From Anseranas semipalmata (Eukaryota; Chordata; Aves; Anseriformes; Anseranatidae), in assembly GCA_013399115.1 (NCBI GenBank), contig VXAA01001233.1, positions 961,023 through 1,025,022 of the forward strand: DNA of 64,000 nt. The letters are read 5' to 3'. A model generated the notes under the pieces. It was given only the letters and a program-made list of their open reading frames with translations. It did not search any database and was not told where the DNA came from. Made by a program: the position numbers and the translations under genes. Shown piece after piece: positions 45,601 through 60,500 of the stretch. How positions within the stretch are numbered: position 1 is the first letter of the stretch; each line of letters begins with the position of its first letter.

Positions 45601-48600
45601 TGTCAAATCTGAAAATAAAGTGGCCCTCTCGGGCTCCTTGGTTTTTGTCTTCTCTCAAGCAGCACGCAGCGTTCTCACTGTGGGTCAGGACTTAGAGGCG
45701 GACAACTTGGCCATGGAATATATCTAGCACATACAACTTGTCCCCCTTTGCACTACCCTCCCTGCCTTCTTCCCCTTTTTTTATCAATACAGCTTATCAT
45801 TATTTTGTTTTCCAGTGACTTCAGCGTGACTCTGTTATTACCTCCCTGTCTGTTCCTGTCCTCTGTGATATTACACACCATTAAGTGTATTGCTGTGTCT
45901 GCATATTTTTGTATCTCGCCTCTCAGCCTTGTTAAATTGCTGCCGGGGATGATGCACAGCTTACTCGTCCCAGCCTAGGACTTTGTTTCTGAATAATCGA
46001 GGACTCGATGGCTCCTCAGCAGCGCTGGGGGGCTGCTTGCCAGAGGCTGGTGTGGATGCTAAAAATGTGCATGGTTCACAAAGAGGTTGGAGAAATGCAG
46101 GGAAAAACAATCCCTAAGGGGCCATTACACAGGAGCGTATCACCGTTAGCTCAGGAAGTCCCCAGCCAGCAAGCTGTTGGAAAATCGGAGGCTGTACATA
46201 AATAGGTGCTGTTCATACAGAGCATCAGGCCTGGATCAGGTATTTAAGTAAAAATCAGGTATTTCGGTGCCTACCTACCATCCAATCATTGTTTCCCATT
46301 CACTGCAAGGTAAGTGGCTAAATACCATGAAAAATCTGGGCCTCCTAAAGCCTGTTTGCAAGCCTGCAAAATATGTTTGTGTGTAACCCCGATTTGAAGG
46401 AGAGGCATGAGCTCTGAAACCCACCGGCATCTCCATCAGCAGGAGCCCTGTATCCATCGCCTGACACAGCGCCAGCCCCACAGCTGGTGCCTGAGAAAAA
46501 TCCCAGCTTTCTGCTAAACCTCGGTGCTTGCAACAGCGAGTGGCAAAGGTGCATTGCTCGGCACGGGAGCGCGTAGCTGCAGGTTGTGTTACTGCTTGTT
46601 TCTGCTGTGCTTAAAGCAATATAAAAGTAGCGCCCAGGTTTTTGCATCCGTAAACACATGCAAAATGTCCACAGCGTCATTTTGAATTTCTTTTCAGCAG
46701 GGTATTGTTTGCACTGGAAAAAGGCTAGTGGTAAAAACAAGGAGAGAAATTATACAGCTCCTTACACACAGCAAGTGAGTCACCAGCAGGAGCTTCAGGG
46801 ACTGCTGCGTCTGACCCCAGCAGCAATTCAGGCAGGGATTTACTTTCATTAGGAAAAAAAGCATTGAAAAAAATAATAATAAATTAAGAAGTTTGAGTTA
46901 AAGAAAAGATTGAAAAGAAAAGGAAGTGAGTGGGTTTCCTGTGGCAAATGCTAACATCCCCGATCAAATGCATATGCCGTGAAATGCAGTTCAGCTTTCA
47001 TCTGACACGACCGATGCCATGAATCCCAAACCACCTTGGCTCATTTTCCAAAGGCACGGTGCAATTCACAGAGCACTCCCTATGTCTGAAATAATCAGCC
47101 GGCTGCTCTCGGGTAACCACAACCAAGGTGAGGGAGAGGAGCCCCACGTGCCCTAAGTGCGAGCAGGAGAGAAGCTGCAGGCAGCAGTGCCACCCCCGCG
47201 GGACTGCTCGCGCACGCTGCTCCCACCGGTGCAGTTGTGTGGGATGGAGGACGGGGCGGGGGACGAGCATCCTCACTGCAGGTTTCAGAGTTTCTCTCTG
47301 ATGGACATCTACGTGAGGTCCTGCTAACGAAGGTAGGAGGTACAGGTGGGCCTGATAGCACGGGAGGGTTTGCCAGAAACTCAGCACTTCTTTTTTTCCC
47401 CCATTAAAGTGCTTCCACTCTCCTACAGATTTTGGTAGCATATTGCTGATCTAATACCAATTGGAAGAATAATATTATTAGAGACTTGTTATTCTGGCTG
47501 CTGTATGAAGCGTTATGGTGTGGTGTCTGTCTCCACTCGCAGCACCGGCTGACTTACAGCTCCCGATCGCACCGACGGTGCAGTGCAGGCTCAGGTTTGT
47601 ACCTGTTCCTCATTTCCTCAGCCGTGCTCCTGCAGCTGTCCCCGGCCAGGTACGATCTCCCCACGGTGCTGCCCGCGCTCCGCAGTTTTGGAAGAGTAGC
47701 TTGGACGCATCTCAAGGGGCGAGACGTTGAATGGCGCTGGTGTCGGAAGAGTTTGCAGCGCATCATCGCGGCTGTGGCTGCAGGCTGCGCGCGGAGCCGT
47801 GCAGGAGCCAGAAGCCGGCTCCTCGGCTCCTACTGCGCTGGTGCATCTGCCATGCCGCCCAGTGCTGCCTTCACCCCAAAACCTCAGCACCGGCAGCTCC
47901 GGCGTCGTGCTGGTCTCCTGGGAGAGCATCCCGGGCGTGTGCGGCACGCCCTGGGCTGGGATCGCTGCTGCCAAGAGAACTTCCCAGGCTTCCTGCACGG
48001 CAACAGCCCCATTTCAGGAGATTCGGGCAAAACCCTCGCCCCCCGCCTCAGCCTCCCTCTATGAGTTTGCTCAGCACCTATCTCTGTGCCCCAGCCAGGA
48101 CTCAGGTCTAAGTGGATACCATTTCCCATCCTCCGTATTTCAGGTTACTGAAGACAAGAATTTATCTAGGAAAAGAAAACCTGTATATTGTCCACAGTGC
48201 CTACCAAAATAGGGCTTCATACCCTATCGTAACGTGAACTACCATAAGGGTTCATAAATTATTATCCATATTTTATTATAAATAATAAAAAGAGATATTT
48301 ATAGCATTTCAGTTTCGAGAGCTTCCCACGGCTGCCTCATCCGCCCGCGGGAAGCGCCCATAATCCAATCTGAGCGACAGCATCACCGTGGCAGCTGGGA
48401 TTTCCAGGCCGCGTTCCCTGCAGCCCCAGGGTTTTATTCTCCAAATCTGCACGCCCGGGGCCGGCACGCACAGGGACGGATTTTAGCAAATCCCCACCAA
48501 AAATCCATCCTGTTGGCTGGCCGGACATTTGCCAGGGCTGCTCGGAGCAGGGTGGCGAGTGCAGCGTGTGGCCCCGGGGTTAAGCTGCAGCGGGGCAAAG

Positions 48601-49100
48601 CAGATTAGTTGGGTCAGCACTTAAATGCTGGAGCTGGCACTGCCGGGGCGAGCGGGAGGAACCCGGCGCTCAAGGACAAAGCGTGGTTCCTCCTTAAAGG
48701 CTGCAGCCGCCCCGAAATACTGCATCTATGGGCTGCAAGTGTTTCTGGGACCATAAACAAGCAGGCTGTGTCACAGCTGTCTAAATATAGTGCAGCCCGG
48801 GTTGCCTTCGTGCTGCCTGTGCCATCGGAACGGCTTGATGAACAGATGCATGTTTATTTTTTTCTCTCTGGGAAGGCTGTGACTAAGAGAAATCTGCTGG
48901 GGAAGGGACAGCAGAAGATGGAGGCCCTCAGCTAAACGCAGGAGCTGAAAAAAGTCTGTCATTCGCGGTCCTGGAGCCCTGTCCAAAATACTCCTCCTCC
49001 TCCTCCTTCTCCTCCTCCTTCTCCTCCTCCTCCTCCACCTCTCCTCCTTCCAAGCATCCAAAATAAGGCTGCAGGCACAACAGCCCCAAATACATCAGAA
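39601..49100. other. intergenic region between DNAJC6 and AK4, left part
   Basis: I found no protein with a recognisable family, no CR1 copy and no RNA gene here. The open frames are short or compositionally uninformative, including the 192-codon one at 47486-48064. GC content rises from about 47 kb rightwards. Confidence 0.6.
48991..49050 (+). repeat. polypyrimidine (TCC)n tract
   Basis: A 60-bp tract of CTC/CTT units is interrupted by a single A at 49037. Purine/pyrimidine strand asymmetry with mirror symmetry is the class of sequence able to form triplex DNA. Confidence 0.8.
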
Positions 49101-49620
49101 AAACATTAAATATTTCCCGATTTCAGGTGATCCAGCGGCAGTGCCGGGCAGGACAGCCACGCACCTGCTCCGCAGCGGCAAGTGGAGGGCTGGAGGCCAC
49201 CAGCCCGCCGCTCACCCCGGCCCTGCTGTCCCCTCCCGGAGCAGCCGCGGATGCTCAGAAGCAAACCCAACCTTGTGTGAATTTCGCCTTTTATGGTTTT
49301 TTTTTCCTCTCGGGCCCGAAGTAGGATTGTTAAAGGGAAGGCAGCACAGTGTGTGCCTCACAGTAACACAGCGTGCAGTTCTGAAGGTCAGGTTCCGAAG
49401 GGGCTGTGCTGCAGCAGGCTGCGGAGCAGCGTTTCACACCAGCATTTTGCACTACACGCACACCCCGGCAGCCCTGCCGCAGCGAGCGGAGCTCTGCTCG
49501 GGTGTAAGCTCCCGGTATTATTTTAAGCCCCCAAATCATTTCCTTTCCCTTCAGGGAAGGCGAATCGCCCAAGTGGCATTCCCAGCGCTGCCGCGCACGG
49601 CCACCGATTTCGGGGTGCCG

Positions 49621-49679
49621 GGATGGATGGATGGATGGATGGATGGAGGGAAGGAGGGATGGAGGGAGGGATGGAGGGA
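49621..49679 (+). repeat. (GGAT)n / G-rich GGAGGGA repeat
   Basis: About seven GGAT units run into GGAGGGA-type units with several GGG runs at short spacing, a candidate G-quadruplex on the plus strand. Confidence 0.85.
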
Positions 49680-49787
49680 CGCGGGGCTGCCCGCGCTCCG
49701 TGCGGGGCCGGAGGCACCCCGGGACGCCGCGCACCCAGCTCCCGGCTGCGCGGCCCCGTGCCCGCGGCCCCAGCAGGCAGCGGGGAC

Positions 49788-49963
49788 NNNNNNNNNNNNN
49801 NNNNNNNNNNNNNNNNNNNNNNNNNNNNNNNNNNNNNNNNNNNNNNNNNNNNNNNNNNNNNNNNNNNNNNNNNNNNNNNNNNNNNNNNNNNNNNNNNNNN
49901 NNNNNNNNNNNNNNNNNNNNNNNNNNNNNNNNNNNNNNNNNNNNNNNNNNNNNNNNNNNNNNN
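49788..49963. other. assembly gap (176 N)
   Basis: A run of N inside the orphan GC-rich island, about 110 bp right of the G-rich repeat. Confidence 0.99.
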
Positions 49964-50400
49964 TTGTTTGGGCGAAGTTGCCCCCGCCGCACAAGCTCGG
50001 CAGGGATCCGGCCCGTGAACGCTTTGCAGAGCCGGGGCACCTGGCCCAGCGCTGGGTTGGCCCCCGGTGCGGCACCAGCGAGGTTCCGGGATAAATGCAG
50101 AGGGAATTGTGGCAGACCTGGATTCCCTGGGCATCCAGCACGGCAAGAGCTAGCTGACGCCAACACGCGGCTATTACTTGCCCCCAGCCGGGCCGCACGG
50201 GGCTTACAAGCTACCGGTGCCATTGCTCCCAAGCACCCATCAGTAGTCCCAGTGACCCCCCCGGGCACCCCCGGCAGCCCCGGAGCTGCCATCAGCCGCA
50301 GGACGCCCGGAGGAGGCCGGGACGCGCAGTGACCGCCAGACGCGATCGGGAGGCGACGGAGCAGCTCGAGGAGCTGCTCCCCAGGCGCCAGACGCGCCAA

Positions 50401-51539
50401 GGGACAAGTTAAAATAACTTTGCTGTAAATAACCAGCGTGGAATGCAGAAAGCAAATAAAGCACTACAGGCCTTACACAAATGGATAGGTACTGTGCAAT
50501 ATATGTGAATAGACAGAAAAGTGGGAATTTTAATTATTTTAGTGTTGTTGTGAAGCTCAAAGAAATATTTAGCAGTCCTCAGCTGCAGACCCGCAGCTGC
50601 TTTCCCCTCCATGAAACTGCGGTGGAGAAAACGGAGTGACAAATTATGGGGCAGCATCACTGAACGGGCCTGTGCTGGCCCCCGTGGCTGCACGGGCCCA
50701 AAGTTAAAGGTGCTTTGCGATGGAAGCGCATCCTCAGCCAGCACCTGGCACAAACTTCTGGAGTCCCCTGGGTTTCTCCTGAACTTGTCATCACCCACAT
50801 CCCCCTGCAGGGATTCGGCTCCTCGGCCCACAGGTGCGGAGGCTCAGCCCTGCTCCCCACCTCCAGCAGCGGATCCCAGCCCATTGCCCTTTTTTTCCCC
50901 TCCCAGTCATTCCAGAGTCTCTGCTTGAGAGACCAGGGTCTCTGCTTGGGACCAGGGCCCCAGCTGTGCAGCTGGTAATTAAAAAGAAGAAAAAACAATC
51001 AGACCTACAAGCTGGTAATGATGAGCAGAGGCACTTCCAGCTTTTAATTCCCTCTGCCAAAATCCACGTGACGGATTACTCGGGGCACACGTGCTAGCTG
51101 GAGCGTTGCTGAGCCTAATGCTCTCCATTGCTTTTAATGGGGGAAGTTACACAGGAAAATGAGAACCACTTTCCATGCAACAAGGACAGAAGGGGAGGAA
51201 CAGCCAGCTTCATCCGTAGCATGTGAGAGCTGCCTTTTTAGCTGTTATTTCAGATTACATCAAATAAAGGAGCTGGCTGTAAGACAGGACCCAAACAGCA
51301 GCACTGTGTTCAAGCCAAAAACCGTATGGGGGATTTCCTCCCATCTGAGTGGGGATGCTCTGGCTCCTCTCCTTCCTCCCCACCCTCCTCTGCCTTGTGC
51401 CCACCAGTGCCGGAGGCTCCCACGGACAAACCCTGGGTCAAACACTAACCCGTTACTGCCTCGGCGCGGGGAAAGGGCTCGCACAGAGCCTGGCTCAGGG
51501 GCCATTGGGCAAAACTGACAAGCAGACACCGCCAGCACA
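50401..51539. other. intergenic region downstream of AK4
   Basis: No gene or repeat family was recognised between the GC-rich island and the inferred AK4 polyadenylation site. Confidence 0.5.
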
Positions 51540-53729
51540 GGGATAAGCAGGAGAAAAATTTATTTACATCTTTCAAGCAGCAGCACAGTGGAGGCGATTC
51601 CCTGGGAAGAAACTTCAGGAGCAAAACTCAGCGTCGCATCCCGGGGCGCGGGCACCCGCCGCCCCCCGCACGGTCCTTACAGAACGGCTGGCACTGGAGA
51701 AAACGCGAGATTCACAGCACAGAGCCAAAGGAGCGCGCAGCAAGGAGGAAAGGCGAGGGCTGCCATCCTGCACTGTAAGGCAGGATGTGTGCCGCTCCGG
51801 GGTTTGGTCTACGAAAGTGCACAGTACAACAATTTTTGTAGAAAAATCTGTCCCGAGGGCTGGGGGCATGCGTGGTCACAGGATTTCTACGTCTACAGAA
51901 GGGCTCAGAGCATTGAAAACAAGCGCTCAGGGTCTCTCCTGGGGCGAACCCAACCGCAAGCCCTGCCCCGTGCTGGGCAGCACACGGGCAGAGATGCTGC
52001 TCAGTGGATGCCCGATGGCTTCTGGCTCCGTTATCAGGAGAGCGCCACGGCAAAGCTGCCTCTGACTGAGCCAGCAACCATTAGGGCTCCTCTGGTGGCA
52101 TTAAGATGTGCTGAAATTTTGTACAAGCAGCCAACACATCCCTAAAAAAAAAAAAAACAACCCAAAGTCGGTTCCCCCTGCCCTGCCACAGAGCCGCTCT
52201 CCGAGCAATAAAACAGTGACACTTCAGCAACAGAAACTTGGCCAGGCTGCCCTAATCAATCGCATGGTGTCAGGTAGTGACAGCTTTTCTGCGTCCCTGT
52301 TACGCTGCCCATGGTCTGGCAGACCGCGGCAAGCTCCATCAAGGCAAGCAGCTCAGCGAAGCGTTCTCCAAAGTGGATGCTGAAATCAGTGCTTTTTTTA
52401 AAACCTTTAAAAATACACATCTTGCTTTTTTTCTTAAATATATAGTCTATAAAATAAGGCAACTCGAGGAGACCAGAAGAGCATCCCCATGGATTCGGTA
52501 CTGCGCCCCACCAGCGAGCCCCCCACGCAGGTTCACAGTACGTCCAGTTCAGAAAAGCCGGCAGCTGCGCCCAGAGCTCCTGCACACGGGGACCGGAGCA
52601 ACACCAGCAGGGCATTTTTATCCCAGTTGCAAAAAAACGTCTGGGCAGAAGGACGTGTTAATGCCGTTTCAGACGAGATGCACGCTCATGCACATCACTG
52701 CTGAAACGGGCTGAGCATCAGGGCACGACTGCTTTGACAGCCCTCATGGGCCTAAGGGACAGACAGCGAGACGGCAGCACAAGAGCTGCGGCCGCTGCAG
52801 GTGAACCCCTCCACAACAGCATTTCCTCGGGGAACAGCCTGTTTCCAGAAGGACCTTGGGCACAAAGGCAGCAAAGAACAAGGAATGACTTGAAAATTCT
52901 CCCCCAAAACAAGATACATTAAAATAAATCTCTGGGAGAAGCTACTACAACACAACTGTATCTCGTGGTATTAAAAGCTATGGACAAGGTAAGCACAAAC
53001 TAGTGCAGCTTTCCCAGCACAGACCTGCTCACCTTCCTGCTCCACGTCACTCCAGCTCAGGACAAGCAGACTGTATAGCAGCTTTTTATAATGTTTTTTT
53101 CATCTCTCTTTGTGGAAAAAGCACAAGTACATATTTTACCTCCCATGTTTTTCCTCTTCTGTGTCTACTATTACTGGAAATGTGATCTTCACATTTCTGA
53201 GCTCTGTAACGTGAGTGTTTTTCATATTCCTCACCAATCCCCCCTGGGCTAAGTCTTGCATTTTAGAGCTTTATTTCTCTAAGAAATAAATTTAATAGAA
53301 AATAATTTAAAAAAACAACAACAGAGTGATCTGCAGTAAACAGTACTGTGGAGCAATGGAATGGCACATTATAGGCTTAGACAGAGGCTGGGGTTTCGTA
53401 TTGGGGTGGCAGGGAAATCATGGCAAGTTGTGTAAACCTGATATAATCATTACCTAGGTTTGCATCACTGATCTGTGTAGTTGGATCATAGGCAGGAATA
53501 CTTTCTAGCCTCAGAAGAAAAAACACTTATTCTAGCAGACTTGACCTTATAAGCAAAGACCTTTTCACCCTGATACTGGCTGTAACTGCATTTCCACAGC
53601 TGTCATCCAGCACACCCGGGGAAGTGGCCATAGGTACTGCATGATTGTCTAATTTGAGCACAGCTCCAGCACCGTGCAGAGAAACCAAACACGTTATCAC
53701 ATCAGTTCCTGGTCCTTCACCCAAACTGG
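51540..53729 (-). other. AK4: AK4 3' UTR (inferred extent)
   Basis: This sequence follows the AK4 stop codon. The end is inferred from AATAAA on the minus strand (51564-51559), followed by a GT-rich element (TGTGCTGGCGGTGTCTGCTT, below 51540). An earlier AATAAA (about 53276-53271) could give a shorter transcript. Open frames on the plus strand here are antisense noise. Confidence 0.55.
51559..51564 (-). terminator. AK4: probable AK4 polyadenylation signal AATAAA
   Basis: The minus strand reads AATAAA with a TG-rich downstream element within about 40 nt, on the right strand and downstream of the AK4 stop. Confidence 0.55.
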
Positions 53730-57574
<3,845 letters not shown>

Positions 57575-60500
57575 CTGTTCAAGTTAAAAAAAAAAAAAAA
57601 GTGCATGACATTTTTGCTTAAAAAATATTGCTCCCCCGCAAATTCTGCCTGCCCTCTGAGATCAGTCATCCAGGAGCCTTTTGGCAGCATCCCTCTGCTC
57701 ATAGCTGCTGTTGTTAACCCAGGGCCACGTGATCCTCTTGTTGCTGTACAAATAAAAATGCCTCAAATAACCAACAGGATGCACACGGTGGGCACCAGCC
57801 AACTTCTTGCAGCCCTGGGAGCCGCCTGCCCACGGCGAGGGGCACCAGCGCCGTCCCTGCCATGCCAGACGCGCGCACGCACTGTGCTGTACGCAGAAGG
57901 GTGTCGGAGAAAACAAAGCTCCTTGGTGCTGGAGAATGCGTGGTGACGGGTGACATGAGCAAGGTCACCAAAACCAAATGTCACTGAGGCACTGCATCAG
58001 CTGCAAAGCTGCAGCTGCAGCCGAGCTCACCTCGCCGCATCTCTCCAAGGGCTGATCCTGCCTACGCTGGCTGCAGATCTGCTTAACATCCAGCTGTCTG
58101 GCTCACCTCTTGCTTTAAAGCAACCAAGTGCCAGATGCAGGATGTTAATAATGTATATTGGTATATGCACAGAATTACAGCTGCAGTTACTGTGCCTCAG
58201 AGAAGTTTCCAGTAAAGTTATGAAGACAAATGATGCATTTGGGTAATGCTTGTAGATCTGGCAGCACCTGGCTCAGAGAAACCCAGTTTGCCTCCTGCTT
58301 CCACGTACAACCATCATCATGAGAAGCAGGCACCATCTTTTATAAATTATCGCAAGAGGTGCAAATTCAAGATTTCACATGCAAAATGCGACCATAAACA
58401 GGCAACATCAGAAAGCTCATTTGAAAACACAAGCCTCAGAGCGTTCGTTATTGCTGCTGAAAGCAGAACATGGCTTTCCATCCAAAGGGCTTTAAGACTT
58501 CAGAGCCTCAACTCAAGATACATTCAGATAAGAAAATTATTTCCAAGATCAAATACTTGAGAACATAATTGCAGCGTAGCTGCAAGGTAAATACACCTGA
58601 ACAGGCTCCTGCTTGATTATCCCACGCATCAGCTGTAGCTGAGAAAGTGCTTCAGGAGGAGCCCCGTGGAGGAGCAGTGGTTTCCATATGGAATGAAACC
58701 CTGTCTAGATCCACCTTCCCTGCAGCCTCGGATCACCTGGGCAGCCACCAACAGTAGCTCACATAATAAGGGCTTATTTCCACTTACATTTTTATTGCAA
58801 CTTGAGTACCGCAGTTGTTGCTTCAAGGAGGAATGCTGTGGTTTCTGCCTGCCTCCCTAAACATCACTGTACAACGGGCATGGCTAGCATGGGGCAGAAG
58901 GTGAGAAAAGGGGCCTGAGACACATTCAGTTGGTTCTTACATCACAGGTCGTCTGCGATTTTCTCCTAGCCACTTGGAGATGCAAAGAAACTATTTGGAA
59001 AACGCAACTACTCCTTGCCACCGTTTGCAGCAAGTCCTGCCTCTGCCCCCCGGAGAGGCTCTGCCTCCTTTTGCCTGCACCAGGACCAGACCAAACCCCC
59101 TTCCCAGAGCAGCTAACATAGTGTTTGGCACCGGAAATTAACATTTTTGCAATCGGTTTTTGCAAGTTTTCTAGTGAGGACAGCATGTTTTAGCCCTCCC
59201 AAAGCACAAGTCCTCTGTCTGAAGTACCAACAGCCATGCTGCATGGGGCAGGCTTTTGGGGTTTTGCACTGATGGCTGTGCACGGAGGGGGGTACAGGCA
59301 GGGCGAAGCCCCCTGAATGCCTGCATCAGTGGGGTTGTCCATTGCTGATCTCTCCCCCCAGGAGAGACCCAACTCTGCAGCACCACTTCTGCCTGAGCTT
59401 GACCCCACGTTGGTCTCAATATTCATTATGGGTGAGTTCTGGAGCAAAGCAGCTGAAACATGCAAGCTGACTGAAGGAGAAGGGACTCTCCAGGCTCTGG
59501 TTTTCCAGACTGCAGCAAGATGTCAAAACCAGGCAGGCACCTGCACCTGACCACAGGCGGAATTCCTGACACACAGGAGGTTTTTATGCAAGATGTACAG
59601 CTCCCGGAGACAGTTCATCTCATCTAAAGGAGAGAGCCTGATGCAGCCCATGCAGACTCCCTGGAGCGTGGGTCCGGGGCATGTGGCGATGCAGGAAACC
59701 TCACTGAAACAATCTGCGGATGACGCCTGGCAGGAAAGTGGGGCACGCCGGGGCTGCCCGCTTGGCACCCTGCCTGCAAAGCGGGGCGCAGAGCCCGCCA
59801 CAAGGCACACGCTGACTCACTGGGCTGCAGGGATGAGTCACGCAGGGGGACCGCGGCGTCCCCCCTCCCTCCGCTCCACAAAGGCGCTGCGACCAACGCC
59901 GCTGAGCAGCTCTCTGCCCGGAGCCACAGTGCCTGCGCCTGCCCAGGGCTGCAGAAAATACCTTTTTCAATGACAAGCTCTTTGTCGCTGCCCATATGTC
60001 GCTCTCCTGCCTGGGAAAGCACATGGCGATGGAAAGAATACATTATGTCTTATGCAACCAGCACGGAGACCTGCTAGGGCATAAATATTATCATATCCAC
60101 CTACATTTTTTAGTATTTATTCACGTGGTCTGCACATTGCCACAGGCTTGCAGGGATGCGCTGCCCGGCAGGGCAGAGCCGCCCCCAGCGCGGAGCCCAG
60201 CAGAGGCTGGAGCTGCAGCCGCCGCAGGTCCTGCTGCTGCCCACCAAGACACAGCTGTGAAGCCTGGAAATGCATCCCACACGTCCCCCCGAGGCCCACA
60301 GCTCTGCATCGAAGGGGCTGCAGTTTTCCCATGCCCACAGCACGGGCGGACACCTCTCCACTGCTCCGTGATGGACTTTTCCTGGAGCGCTCAAGGCACC
60401 GCTCTCGCGGAGGAGTGGGCCAGTATTTCCCATGGAGGACCCGCAGAGCTGCCTGGTCCCTGGCCCCCCAGCACCTGGGATGTGCTGGACTGCGTTGTCC

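Larger units (their letters stand above)
49100..50400. promoter_or_regulatory. orphan GC/CpG-rich island
   Basis: A GC-rich, CpG-containing block of about 1.3 kb lies in the intergenic space, interrupted by the gap 49788-49963. It does not coincide with any exon of DNAJC6 or AK4 that I can place. It could be an unannotated promoter, an alternative DNAJC6 first exon or a non-coding RNA start; the sequence alone does not decide. Confidence 0.45.

Noticed and set aside
47486..48212. 192- and 161-codon plus-strand frames
   Set aside because: No recognisable domain, overlapping frames open on both strands, GC-rich composition.
49141..50400. 317- and 356-codon open frames through the second gap
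   Set aside because: They include 176 N and low-complexity GGAT translation, and show no family likeness.
51588..52145. 185-codon plus-strand frame
   Set aside because: It is antisense within the inferred AK4 3' UTR and has no family likeness.
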